IMG/VR virus record: IMGVR_UViG_3300030102_001222 | Location: 1 to 40,962 of that record | Origin: a virus | Strand: one strand, 5' to 3' | Length of the DNA stretch: 40,962 nt | Shown here: one piece after another, positions 18,297 through 26,672 of the stretch | Layout: the number at the start of each line of letters is the position of its first letter | How positions within the stretch are numbered: position 1 is the first letter of the stretch | Position numbers and translations under genes: made by a program | Notes under the pieces: model-generated | Databases searched by the model: none | Told to the model about the DNA's origin: nothing | The model's input: the letters and a program-made list of their open reading frames with translations, nothing else

Positions 18297-20347
18297 TTAG
18301 GTTCATTTCTGGCAGGGGTAAGCATTCTCCAAAACCTTAACGATAATGATGGTTTTTCATTTCTTTTACGATTAATCCAGTTAGTAAAATGAGAAGGTGG
18401 GGGATCATCTGTATTAAATAAATATTTTTGTACTTCTTCTAACATATTTATTTTTTCTCTAAATCCAGCACCAGCATTAGCGTATAATTGTTGTGCTTTT
18501 GGTCTACTATAATCACCTTCAAACAATTCTTCCCAAAGATCCCTGTTTGTAAAATATAGGGTATCTCTGTAAAATGCTTCAGGTACTCCATTTTCTAATG
18601 TTTTATACATATCTGGTAAAGTACCTTCTATATTTCTTACATCTATTTTTGCTTGATTAAGATTAGTTTCTAAGTTGGTGCTTATACTTTGTAACTCATT
18701 CATTCTCTGAATGTACTTTGGTCGCATTTCTTTAAAGAATTCTATTTCCTGCTGTATGCTGGGTTTATTTTGTTTAGTAAAGCCTTTTTCTTTAATAAAC
18801 AATTCTACATCCCTATTAAATTCTAACTGTATTGATCTGTAAGCATTTAAGAATGCAGGATCTGATAAATTATATAGAAAACTTTCTTTACCCCCGAATA
18901 TGCTATGTGCATAGGCTTCTAAACCTTTGAGTTCAACCTTTTGTGTTTGTAGTGGTCCTGCATCTGAATTGAACAACAAATCTACTAATTTTATTTGCTG
19001 GTTGAAATCTAGGTTTTTGTTTTTGCCTGTTTTAAAATATTTAGGATCATTTATAAGATTTTCTGTTGTTACTTTTCCTGTCAATATTTCTATTTGTAAT
19101 TCTGCAAATCGTTCTGTGTCTCCGTTACCACCAGAAGTAGTGTAGCTATTAAAAGTCCTAAGAATGTCTGCTACTGGTAAATTAAAATCAATGTTCCAAT
19201 CTTTTAATTGTAGTTCATCAATTTTTTTATTTAAATCTACAAGAGTAGTAATTTTACCTGAGTAGATGTCTTGATAAAGATCATCAGTAGCTTGGTTTCC
19301 ATTTAGTATATTGGTTTTCCTACTATCGGTATCATCCTTAGAATCTTTGTTTTTCAACATGGTATTTATGTTACTTATACCTTGTTGTGCTACTTGTTCA
19401 AAAAAAGCATTACTAGCAATATTACCCCCACTTTTTACAAATGATTTATTAACATCATTTGCTTGTAATGCAGTCAAAATGTCAGTAAGTATTTCTTCTT
19501 CTCTATCTGTAATTTCACCAGCATTTTGTGTATCAGTTGGTCTAAGGAAAGAATCAGCATACCTAAAAATGTCGTTAATAATGATAGCTTGAGCATGAGA
19601 TTCTTTTAGTCCCATCTTTCTACCTTGTTCTAACATAAGTCCTAATTGACCATAGAAATTAGCATTTATGTCATCTGGGTCTATCTCTGTCTCAAATGTT
19701 CTAGCTTTGCTTTTTAACCACTCATTATTCAATCTACTAAGATTCTGTACTTTCTGACCCTCTGTTCTTTTCAATAACCTCTCAAAGAACTTATCTTCAA
19801 ATTGGTTAAATGCTTCTGTGTATTTTTCTAAATAAAAAGCATCTGCATTTTTTGGTAGTTGGCTAAATTGTCTCTCTTTAAATTCTTTAAATAATTGCTC
19901 TTCTGTAACATCTTTATCCCCATCTTTTTTTCTTTTATCAAATTTGATAAATATGTCATTCAGTTTTTTATCATCATTAAGTAACTTTCTACCATCTTCA
20001 ATCCCATCTAATCCAGATTGGATACGTTGTACTTCTTTGTCATAAGAAGCAAAACTAGATTCAGTATCTAAATCAACATTTGGGTCTTCTGCTCTTAATG
20101 GATTGTAATAGTTCTTAACTGCATCTGCTCTTGCTTTTAACCTTACATCTTCTTCTTTACTTTCTCTGTAAGTCTGATATGCACCAAAACCAGCATCTAT
20201 AATACCCTGTGTTGCCTTCAACCTTTGATTAGCAAACTCGATAAAGTTATCTAAGTCTCTGGTATCCTGCCTTCTAAAAGTATCTACTGGTCTTGCTTGA
20301 GGACGTAGGTTACCAAAGTTTGCTCGTTGGGTTACTCGTTCTACCAT
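18293..20347 (-). CDS. Internal virion protein, gp15-like (ejection core)
   Basis: 684 aa, between the gp14-like and gp16-like genes as in T7 (gp15, 747 aa). The N-terminus is basic and polar ('NFGNLRPQARPVDTFRRQD'), followed by charged helices with many Lys, Glu, Asp and Asn and few hydrophobic runs. T7 gp15 forms part of the internal core and of the periplasmic tube during DNA entry. No catalytic motif is seen. The call depends mainly on position and length; composition agrees. Confidence 0.7.
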   Translation of the reverse strand: MVERVTQRANFGNLRPQARPVDTFRRQDTRDLDNFIEFANQRLKATQGIIDAGFGAYQTYRESKEEDVRLKARADAVKNYYNPLRAEDPNVDLDTESSFASYDKEVQRIQSGLDGIEDGRKLLNDDKKLNDIFIKFDKRKKDGDKDVTEEQLFKEFKERQFSQLPKNADAFYLEKYTEAFNQFEDKFFERLLKRTEGQKVQNLSRLNNEWLKSKARTFETEIDPDDINANFYGQLGLMLEQGRKMGLKESHAQAIIINDIFRYADSFLRPTDTQNAGEITDREEEILTDILTALQANDVNKSFVKSGGNIASNAFFEQVAQQGISNINTMLKNKDSKDDTDSRKTNILNGNQATDDLYQDIYSGKITTLVDLNKKIDELQLKDWNIDFNLPVADILRTFNSYTTSGGNGDTERFAELQIEILTGKVTTENLINDPKYFKTGKNKNLDFNQQIKLVDLLFNSDAGPLQTQKVELKGLEAYAHSIFGGKESFLYNLSDPAFLNAYRSIQLEFNRDVELFIKEKGFTKQNKPSIQQEIEFFKEMRPKYIQRMNELQSISTNLETNLNQAKIDVRNIEGTLPDMYKTLENGVPEAFYRDTLYFTNRDLWEELFEGDYSRPKAQQLYANAGAGFREKINMLEEVQKYLFNTDDPPPSHFTNWINRKRNEKPSLSLRFWRMLTPARNEPK

Positions 20348-20353
20348 AATTAA

Positions 20354-21001
20354 TTAGCTAAATAAGTAGTCATCTTTATAGTCAATATTTTTACCATATT
20401 GATAAGATTGGAATCCTGCACTCCCAGCACCTAACAAGGCAGTAAGAGGATCTGGTTTACTTGGTCCTCTAAAACTAAAGATCCTATCTTGCATCTTTGC
20501 TTTTGCTTGAAGTTTACTAATCTTTAACTGGTCACTCATCATTGCTAAGTTTCTGGTATTGATACCTCGTTGTTCTGCAATCATTTGTTTAGAACGATCT
20601 CTATTTAAATCTATGTCACCAGTTCGTTCCAACATTTGTTGGTCATAGTCAGCAATAATAGCATCTACAGTATTACCAGAGAGCATATTAGCAGTCAGTT
20701 TACCTACTGCTTTTCCTTTAGCCTTTTCCCCTTCTTTTTCTACTCTTCGTTTAGCAACAGTAGCATCTACACCTTCTTGTATATTTTTCTTTTCTAATTG
20801 TCTCTGGCTTAACTCAAATGCTTCTTCTTCTTGGTCTTGTCTTTTATTTATTTGTGCTATGTCTAAATCGTATGCTTGTTCTGCTAATTTTTTATTTTCC
20901 TCTTCTAAATCCTGACCTTCTTCATACGCTTGTTCTTGTGCCATATAATTAGCGTAACCTTGGGCTATTAATAAAGCACCATAAGCGTAGGGATTACACA
21001 T
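20354..21001 (-). CDS. Internal virion protein, gp14-like
   Basis: 215 aa, similar in length to T7 gp14 (196 aa), which forms the outer-membrane part of the ejection channel. It opens with a short hydrophobic, Ala-rich helix (PYAYGALLIAQGYANYMAQ), continues as highly charged coiled coil (residues 25-175), and ends with a Gly/Ala segment (ALLGAGSAGFQSYQYG). A hydrophobic N-terminal helix followed by a Gln/Glu/Lys-rich coil is typical of this family in T7-like phages. It overlaps the gp13-like gene by 8 nt. Confidence 0.75.
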   Translation of the reverse strand: MCNPYAYGALLIAQGYANYMAQEQAYEEGQDLEEENKKLAEQAYDLDIAQINKRQDQEEEAFELSQRQLEKKNIQEGVDATVAKRRVEKEGEKAKGKAVGKLTANMLSGNTVDAIIADYDQQMLERTGDIDLNRDRSKQMIAEQRGINTRNLAMMSDQLKISKLQAKAKMQDRIFSFRGPSKPDPLTALLGAGSAGFQSYQYGKNIDYKDDYLFS

Positions 21002-21668
21002 TTTTTATCCTCATAAATTCTACAAAGGGAGTTCCAGCATACCCAAAATTAGGTATGACTCTGATAAATGAAAAACCTAAAAACTTTAACCATTTGATTG
21101 CGTTATGATTATCCACATCAACGTAATTATATAAAAGATCCCAATTAGTAGATAAAAGACCATCTACCCACTTCTTTCCTGTTCTTAAAAATTTAATTTC
21201 TATTCCTTCAAATTGACCATCACTTAATAACCAAGGGATTCCTATGCGGTCATTTATTATACTTTTGTTCACACCAAACATACTTTTAATTACTCCGTTA
21301 TGAACAATTGTATACACTTCATCAGAAGCATAAAAACCAGCACATAACGAATCCACAGGTTTAGATCCACTTGCTCTCCATATTTCTTCTTTGTCTTGTA
21401 TACAAACTCTTGTTGCTAAATCAAATACATCTTCAATAACTGATTTACGGAAATAACTAGTTTTCCCTTCTTGATCTGATGTGGTAGAACCCTTCCCATT
21501 CAGCAGATTGGAACTCGCATGGGAGGTGAGATTCTGATAATAGTTCAAGTTTGATGTTTTTGGAGTTTCCAAGCAAAGGTACTTTAAATGATCCTGAGCC
21601 GATAATTGAGGTTTGGTTGGTTTTATTACTTGCTTGGGAGACTTTTCTTCCAGTAAAGAGTTTGTCAT
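20994..21668 (-). CDS. gp13-like internal virion/assembly protein; real start uncertain
   Basis: The conserved part begins near residue 70 ('YFRKSVIEDVFDLATRV') and matches T7 gp13 (138 aa) in order and in motifs: 'TNWDLLYNYVDVDNHNAIKWLKFLGFSFI' against T7 'TLWNYVWVGNTSHIRFLKTIGAVF'. T7 gp13 is an assembly factor for the internal core, and the family resembles GNAT acetyltransferases. The only ATG ahead of the domain is at 21668, which forces a 212-nt overlap with the gp12-like gene, and those ~70 residues look like an out-of-frame reading of gp12. No ATG, GTG or TTG lies in frame near the expected start just after the gp12 stop at 21457. The protein probably spans only about 20994-21456, made from a non-standard start or by frameshift from gp12. 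Confidence 0.7.
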   Translation of the reverse strand: MTNSLLEEKSPKQVIKPTKPQLSAQDHLKYLCLETPKTSNLNYYQNLTSHASSNLLNGKGSTTSDQEGKTSYFRKSVIEDVFDLATRVCIQDKEEIWRASGSKPVDSLCAGFYASDEVYTIVHNGVIKSMFGVNKSIINDRIGIPWLLSDGQFEGIEIKFLRTGKKWVDGLLSTNWDLLYNYVDVDNHNAIKWLKFLGFSFIRVIPNFGYAGTPFVEFMRIKNV

Positions 21669-23925
21669 CTGTATCTTCTGTTATTCTGTTAGTATGCGTC
21701 ACTCTTGCAGTAAAGTTTCCAGTATTAGCAAAGTTTAAGGTCATGTTCCTAAGTTGTAGTCTTGATATAGTTTGAGGTTTCTGACCTTGCCCTACAATGA
21801 TCTCACTAAACTGAAACTTAAACGTAAAAGACTGACCTACATAGATTGGATTACTGGCAGATAGAGTAAGATCTTGTGCTTGTGCTAATGATAAAGTGTT
21901 TCCAGCTTTGTCTATATATTTAAGACTAGAACCATCATCATAATATACAGTATTAAAGTTAGTTAAATTACTATCACTTGTTATTTTAACTCTTCTATCC
22001 AGTAAAATTTCATGTTCACTTGTTGTTGCTCCGACTGCTTCATCCTGTGATAATTGCACTTTCTCCAAGTAAACTTTATTACTCCTTTGTACAACCATAA
22101 ATATATCATCTTGTACAAAAGTAATAGCAAGGATGTCAGCATCAAATTTCCATTGGGACCATGAGGATTGAACTTTATTTTGTCCGTTCCAATAGTAACT
22201 ATAAACCCACATGGTTTTACTAGAGTCAGTATCATCTGTAATAAGACATAACATATTGTAATTACTGCTGGCTATCATTTGTTTAACACCACCAGCAATG
22301 TATCTAGGTACATGACCAGTTACATCAGTTGCATCTTTTACTTCTGTATCTGTTTGTAAATAAAACTCTCTTATGGTACTAAATGCACCCCCTGGACTTG
22401 CAAAGAACACATATCTTCCTGCACCTACTGGAGTAGTATCTAAATCTGCTTCAAACTCTGTTGTTACATTAAGGCTAATATCAAGGGGACTAAGGAATTC
22501 TGCTGAACTAAGAATAAACTGAGTTTGATCAGAGAAGATAAGGAGGGATTCTGAGAAAGGAAGTGCGTGTTTTAAGAGAGAAACACGATTAGTAGAAACT
22601 GTTACATCAATAGGATCAGTATCAAGTAGGTTTAATACTGTAGGTCTGAACCAGTTAAGGAATTTTCCTGCTTCAGTAAATATGACACTTTCCTCAGAAA
22701 GGACACCCAACCTATTCTGATGGAAAAATATATCACTAAGAGTAGACCCGACAAAAGAAGGAAAGGGGTTAGAATCGTCATCACCAGCAACACGACTAGA
22801 CCATCCAGCTTGTTTAATACTAAATGTCCCATTTGTCTCCTTTATAATCTGTAGGGGCATTGTACTAGGATCTAGACTATTCTGAAGACCAGTAGCTACT
22901 GTTTCTTCATAGATCCCTTTAGTTTCATCTGTAAGTTTTACATAAAAATCATCAGCAAATTTACTATTATCCCCTGTGATCTTTATGATCATATCTTTAG
23001 CATCCGTAGGACCAGCACCAGGAAGTTCTGCAAACCTTAGTGTGCTATCTTTAAATGCTTGTATAAATCCGTTGGACCTTGAGTCTGTTACTCTTATTTC
23101 AAAGTCACCAGAAGTAGAAGGATTATCTGTTTTTGGTTGTGAAGATTTTATATGTATAACAGAACCAGTAACAGTTGCAGATAAATTACTAAATATTCCA
23201 GACCCTAATATATTGTCTAAATCTTCTGCTAAAGTAGCTTGTCCAAATATAGTTCCATCAGTTAATGCTTTTGCTATTTTGTCTGTAGCAATATTAGTTT
23301 CTTTAGCACCCCCTGTTGAATCAGCAGTAGTTACTTTTGCTACTTCAGTAAAACTAGATTGCCCTGCTGGTTTTATTTCTATTGTGTAAACATTAGCATA
23401 ATCCCCACCCCTTACATAAACCAATGCTTCAGGGTTTCTAGCAGTAGTAACAGTTGAGCTTTTTGCTACTACTTTATTCTTATTAACCAGATAGGTGAAA
23501 TCAGCTACAGTCGTAGCAGTAAAAGCAGTATTGGGATTACCATCGGTGAGATAGGTTTTAATCTCGTTAAAGGTATCCCCAGAGGTTATAACACTATCAG
23601 TTGCATCCCTAATATTTACAGTCTTAGCAGTCCCATCACTAGCATCAAATATTTTTACAAGGTCACTAGCAGTAGACCCTGTTCCAGTAAATACTGATAT
23701 AAATGTTTCTGTACCTGACCTTCTAATAGGATGGATAAAAGTAGAAGAATAAGAAGTATCTGATAACTTTGCTACGTGTTGAGTTCCTGGCCTTTTCTTT
23801 AATCCCCTAACAGGATCACTATATCCATTCTCTTGAAGATCCCCCTGCGATTTATCTTTGACTGTAGGTGCTTGTTGACTAACTCCATTCAGTAGGGAAG
23901 GAATTAGATCAGAGATTAGTGGCAT
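21457..23925 (-). CDS. Tail tubular protein B / nozzle, gp12-like
   Basis: 822 aa (T7 gp12 is 794 aa). The N-terminus 'ISDLIPSLLNGVSQQAPTVKDKSQGDLQENGYSDPVRGLKKRPGT' closely follows the T7 gp12 start, with 'l-gGiSQQp------gq---NG-s---GL-KRP'. This protein forms the beta-propeller nozzle at the tip of the short tail. Later segments such as 'FFASPGGAFSTIREFYLQTDTEVKDATDVTGHVPRYI' and 'SESLLIFSDQTQFIL' are typical of the family. Its start overlaps the gp11-like stop as TAATG-type coupling. Very secure call. Confidence 0.93.
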   Translation of the reverse strand: MPLISDLIPSLLNGVSQQAPTVKDKSQGDLQENGYSDPVRGLKKRPGTQHVAKLSDTSYSSTFIHPIRRSGTETFISVFTGTGSTASDLVKIFDASDGTAKTVNIRDATDSVITSGDTFNEIKTYLTDGNPNTAFTATTVADFTYLVNKNKVVAKSSTVTTARNPEALVYVRGGDYANVYTIEIKPAGQSSFTEVAKVTTADSTGGAKETNIATDKIAKALTDGTIFGQATLAEDLDNILGSGIFSNLSATVTGSVIHIKSSQPKTDNPSTSGDFEIRVTDSRSNGFIQAFKDSTLRFAELPGAGPTDAKDMIIKITGDNSKFADDFYVKLTDETKGIYEETVATGLQNSLDPSTMPLQIIKETNGTFSIKQAGWSSRVAGDDDSNPFPSFVGSTLSDIFFHQNRLGVLSEESVIFTEAGKFLNWFRPTVLNLLDTDPIDVTVSTNRVSLLKHALPFSESLLIFSDQTQFILSSAEFLSPLDISLNVTTEFEADLDTTPVGAGRYVFFASPGGAFSTIREFYLQTDTEVKDATDVTGHVPRYIAGGVKQMIASSNYNMLCLITDDTDSSKTMWVYSYYWNGQNKVQSSWSQWKFDADILAITFVQDDIFMVVQRSNKVYLEKVQLSQDEAVGATTSEHEILLDRRVKITSDSNLTNFNTVYYDDGSSLKYIDKAGNTLSLAQAQDLTLSASNPIYVGQSFTFKFQFSEIIVGQGQKPQTISRLQLRNMTLNFANTGNFTARVTHTNRITEDTDDKLFTGRKVSQASNKTNQTSIIGSGSFKVPLLGNSKNIKLELLSESHLPCEFQSAEWEGFYHIRSRREN

Positions 23926-24560
23926 TAAAGAAACCCTAGTCGTAACCTTTGAGCACCAAAATGATCCCGATTCACTACCCGATACACAGAGTATTCATCG
24001 AAAGCATTGTGTCCTGCTATTTGACTTTCTGCTTCTTTTAATTCTGCAAGTGATCTAGCTTCATCTTCTTTTTCATATCCATACAGTTGTGCGTTACCTA
24101 TAACTTGTTGGGAAAAACGTCTACTAGATTTAATTCCTATATACCTCTTGGCAATCTCAGGTAAATTTTCAAATTCTTCCTGAGTTACAATATCTATATA
24201 GATACTCGTATGATTGTTACCTACATCATAGGTATGATTATAGGGATCGTAGAGTTTATTGACTGTACCCACTTTCCTCTGAATCATTCTTAGGTGACTA
24301 CTGGTTCCTACACAATCAATTTTAAGTGTATTTAGGGGTAATACTACTTGCTTACTTTCCCCATCTGGAACAAATTTCTTATTATAGTCCGTATTAAACC
24401 ACCAACCCTCAGATTGCGTTTCTCTATCTATCCTACCAATAATTGTTTCTGCTAACTCAGCATCAGTAAGACCAGAAGATAAAGCACTTACTGGTGACTC
24501 ACCTATGCTTGCCAGCATAAGATTAACTAAGTCTAGTTTGGTTGTTGCGTTATAGGACAT
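23925..24560 (-). CDS. Tail tubular protein A / adaptor, gp11-like
   Basis: 211 aa (T7 gp11 is 196 aa). The opening 'TKLDLVNLMLASIGESPVSAL' followed by 'AETIIGRIDRETQSEGWWFNTDYNKKFVPD' is the hallmark of the T7-type tail tubular A (gatekeeper) family, which forms the ring between portal and nozzle. The Trp-Trp-Phe-Asn motif near residue 53 is characteristic. It is coupled to the 52-aa gene upstream (TAATG) and to gp12 downstream. Very secure. Confidence 0.93.
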   Translation of the reverse strand: MSYNATTKLDLVNLMLASIGESPVSALSSGLTDAELAETIIGRIDRETQSEGWWFNTDYNKKFVPDGESKQVVLPLNTLKIDCVGTSSHLRMIQRKVGTVNKLYDPYNHTYDVGNNHTSIYIDIVTQEEFENLPEIAKRYIGIKSSRRFSQQVIGNAQLYGYEKEDEARSLAELKEAESQIAGHNAFDEYSVYRVVNRDHFGAQRLRLGFL

Positions 24561-24718
24561 TAGTTAGCTTTGGGTCTTCCTTTTTTCTTAACTTGGGGTT
24601 GCTCTTGTGACTCTTTTTGAAGTCTTAATTCTTCCATTTCTCTCCATACTGATTTTGATTCACCAGCAGGGCATGGTCTATGTTGTTGTTCTCGTACTAC
24701 TCTATCTAAATCAGACAT
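24560..24718 (-). CDS. Small protein of 52 aa with basic C-terminus
   Basis: A 53-codon frame starts at ATG 24718 after the post-capsid hairpins and stops in TAATG overlap with the gp11-like gene. The product begins MSDLDRVVREQQHRPCPAGESK, contains 'SVWREMEELRLQKE' and ends 'KKKGRPKAN', an AT-hook-like basic tail. It was recognised from continuous coding frame and the coupling of its stop to the next start. Function unknown; the position between capsid and tail adaptor suggests a minor virion or packaging role. Confidence 0.7.
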   Translation of the reverse strand: MSDLDRVVREQQHRPCPAGESKSVWREMEELRLQKESQEQPQVKKKGRPKAN

Positions 24719-24740
24719 AATTACTTTTATTTAAGTGAGA

Positions 24741-24766
24741 CAGGGGGGCAAGGGCAAACCCCCCTG
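24741..24766 (-). terminator. Hairpin after the capsid gene (late terminator candidate)
   Basis: An 8-bp perfect stem (CAGGGGGG with CCCCCCTG) surrounds a 10-nt loop about 50 nt downstream of the capsid stop. T7 has its phage-polymerase terminator at this point, just after gene 10. There is no clear U-run behind it, so the call leans on position and stem strength. Confidence 0.55.
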
Positions 24767-24771
24767 AGAGG

Positions 24772-24804
24772 TAGAGTAGCCAGAGGGAGATTATAGCTAC
24801 TCTA
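24772..24804 (-). terminator. First hairpin after the capsid gene
   Basis: A perfect 9-bp stem (TAGAGTAGC with GCTACTCTA) with a 15-nt loop lies only 8 nt after the capsid stop and is followed at once by the G/C-rich hairpin at 24741-24766. The pair may act together to reduce read-through or protect the capsid mRNA 3' end. Confidence 0.5.
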
Positions 24805-24812
24805 AGGGAACA

Positions 24813-25802
24813 TCAACTACCAGTTGCACGTGCAAGGTAGCAACATTCAGGACGTAATACACCATGTCCGACAGCCATCTTTGCTACCAGTAATGTACCT
24901 TGTCTACGAATGTCATATTCGCTCTCTGTTTGCAAATTCATAAGTTGTACAGTACCTACTGCACTTTTATGAAAAGCAAGAAAACGAGTATTACCAAGTG
25001 CGGCCGCATTGTTAGCAGTACCATTACCATAGTACACGTTATTTTCACCAGTAACTGCACTACTAGTATTTGCAGATGGTAAATGATTTGACACTAAAAT
25101 AGTAAACCCGGCAAGTCTAGGCATATTAGCATTAGCTATATCACCTTGCCCACCATAGTCTCTATTTACTGCTTTTGTTGAATCAAGAACATCATAAAAA
25201 TCTTCAGGATTTAATACGATATACCTGTCATCTTTAGGGATGTCTAATTCATCAAACTTCTGAGCGCAATCAAAAATCCTAGCTACTTTATCATCACTAG
25301 AATCATAATCGGCATTATTAACTGCAATAGAACTTCCACCACCAGATCCACTATTAGTAATAGTAGTAGTAGTATTAGCACCAATGTGTACTAATTTAAG
25401 AAGATTTTCGTCCATTCGCTTAGACAATGCTCGTCCCATTTCTGTACTGTAGACACTACGTACATCATAGTGAGATCGTGCTTCATCTAACTTATCAATG
25501 AACACATGGGAAACTAAAAGGTCATCAATAGTAATAACCTTTTCTGCTTGTTGAGGAAGAGTAGCACCCAGTAATTCATTTCCAGGTGTATGGTATGATG
25601 CAGTTGTCTTACCAAACACAGGAAATTGTGCAGACTTACCTGAACTAATTGAGCGTTTCATAGTACGTGAAAGCATTACATTTGCTTCTTCAAAAGCAGT
25701 AATAGTTTCACCACTAAATACCTTTAAAAATAGAGCATCATCTGCATTAGCAGCGTTTATTTGTCCTATTCTATTAGGCGTTGCGGGACTGTTATCAGCC
25801 AT
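24813..25802 (-). CDS. Major capsid protein, gp10-like
   Basis: 329 aa (T7 gp10A is 345 aa). Family features include 'ADDALFLKVFSGETITAFEEANVMLSRTMKRSISSGKSAQFPVFGKTTASYHTPGNELLG' in the N-arm and E-loop area, 'VITIDDLLVSHVFIDKLDEARSHYDVRSVYSTEMGRALSKRMDENLL' and a C-terminal 'GTLLVAKMAVGHGVLRPE'. It follows the scaffold gene and is flanked by RNA hairpins on both sides. HK97-fold capsid identity is very secure. Confidence 0.95.
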   Translation of the reverse strand: MADNSPATPNRIGQINAANADDALFLKVFSGETITAFEEANVMLSRTMKRSISSGKSAQFPVFGKTTASYHTPGNELLGATLPQQAEKVITIDDLLVSHVFIDKLDEARSHYDVRSVYSTEMGRALSKRMDENLLKLVHIGANTTTTITNSGSGGGSSIAVNNADYDSSDDKVARIFDCAQKFDELDIPKDDRYIVLNPEDFYDVLDSTKAVNRDYGGQGDIANANMPRLAGFTILVSNHLPSANTSSAVTGENNVYYGNGTANNAAALGNTRFLAFHKSAVGTVQLMNLQTESEYDIRRQGTLLVAKMAVGHGVLRPECCYLARATGS

Positions 25803-25819
25803 AGTTATTTTCCTATATG

Positions 25820-25844
25820 ATTAATGTTAAGGTACGACATTAAT
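25820..25844 (-). promoter_or_regulatory. Stem-loop in the capsid gene leader
   Basis: A perfect 8-bp inverted repeat (ATTAATGT with ACATTAAT) with a 9-nt loop sits 18 nt upstream of the capsid start. It leaves the ribosome binding site (ATAGGAAAATAACT) exposed. It may stabilise the mRNA or mark a processing site. Whether a phage promoter is also here cannot be told without a known consensus. Confidence 0.45.
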
Positions 25845-25865
25845 TACACCTTAGTCACTAATCAC

Positions 25866-25896
25866 AACAAGTTGTCTTTCCTCAGAAAGGCTTGTT
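25866..25896 (-). promoter_or_regulatory. Hairpin between scaffold and capsid genes
   Basis: Two stacked stems, AACAAG/CTTGTT and CTTTC/GAAAG around a TGAG tetraloop, are separated by a 1-by-4 internal loop. They start just after the scaffold stop. Such interrupted hairpins between T7 late genes are RNase III processing sites or weak terminators; the role here is inferred. Confidence 0.45.
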
Positions 25897-25898
25897 AA

Positions 25899-26663
25899 TT
25901 ACATGACATTGGAGTTCGCAAGTTTGTCGTGAACTTGCTTTCTAAAGCTGGGATCATCGGTGTACCTAGGATCTTTCATGTCCTTAGTTACTTGTGCCAT
26001 TGATGTATAGGCACTCGATGAATTTGTTCTTTGACCTTGGATTAAATTTGGGGCCGATCCAGTACCCATCTGGTATCGTGCATGAAGAGAATTAACTGCA
26101 AACTTAGCAGTCTCTATATTATTTAGGTCAACATTAGCATTGAATACATTTATCTCATCTTGAGATAGATTATCTTTAGCCCAAGCAGTCATTTTATTAT
26201 AAGTATCCTGACCACCAACTAAGTTATAAACAGATTGTTGTATTAGTTCTGATCTAGCTTCTTGTCCATCTATAAAATCATCTACAAAGCTTTTTGGGAT
26301 ACCTGCCTCTTCCAACGCTTGATACGATTCATTAGAAAGTTCACCCTCTCTCGCATATTCAGCAGAAAGAGATCCAAAGTCCAGTCCCTTAGCCTCCACA
26401 TATCTTTCAGCTTCCTCCAAAAATTCCTCATTTTCATCAGAGGAAACATTATCAGATTCTTGAGATCCTTGAGATAACTTTTGTTCCAGATTTTGGTAGG
26501 CATTGGCTAAATCCTCTGGTGAATTAAATTTCTCTGGTAACCACTCTGGTCTGTCAAATTGTTCTACTACTTCTTCTCCATCAGCAAGAGAAGCCATAGC
26601 TTCATCATGACCTTCAGGTGGTTGTTCGTTTTCTTCTGGTGGTACTGATACTTGATCTACCAT
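25899..26663 (-). CDS. Capsid assembly scaffold, gp9-like
   Basis: 254 aa, very acidic (T7 gp9 is 307 aa). It has the typical 'RPEWLPEKFNSPEDLANAYQNLEQKL' entry, a Glu-rich middle, and a C-terminal basic/polar piece ('MAQVTKDMKDPRYTDDPSFRKQVHDKLANSNV'), the T7-family pattern 'm-eami-DPRY--D-aFR--V---l--s'. It lies immediately upstream of the capsid gene as in T7, and a ribosome binding site (AAAAGGGATATATG) supports the start. Secure. Confidence 0.92.
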   Translation of the reverse strand: MVDQVSVPPEENEQPPEGHDEAMASLADGEEVVEQFDRPEWLPEKFNSPEDLANAYQNLEQKLSQGSQESDNVSSDENEEFLEEAERYVEAKGLDFGSLSAEYAREGELSNESYQALEEAGIPKSFVDDFIDGQEARSELIQQSVYNLVGGQDTYNKMTAWAKDNLSQDEINVFNANVDLNNIETAKFAVNSLHARYQMGTGSAPNLIQGQRTNSSSAYTSMAQVTKDMKDPRYTDDPSFRKQVHDKLANSNVM

Positions 26664-26672
26664 ATATCCCTT

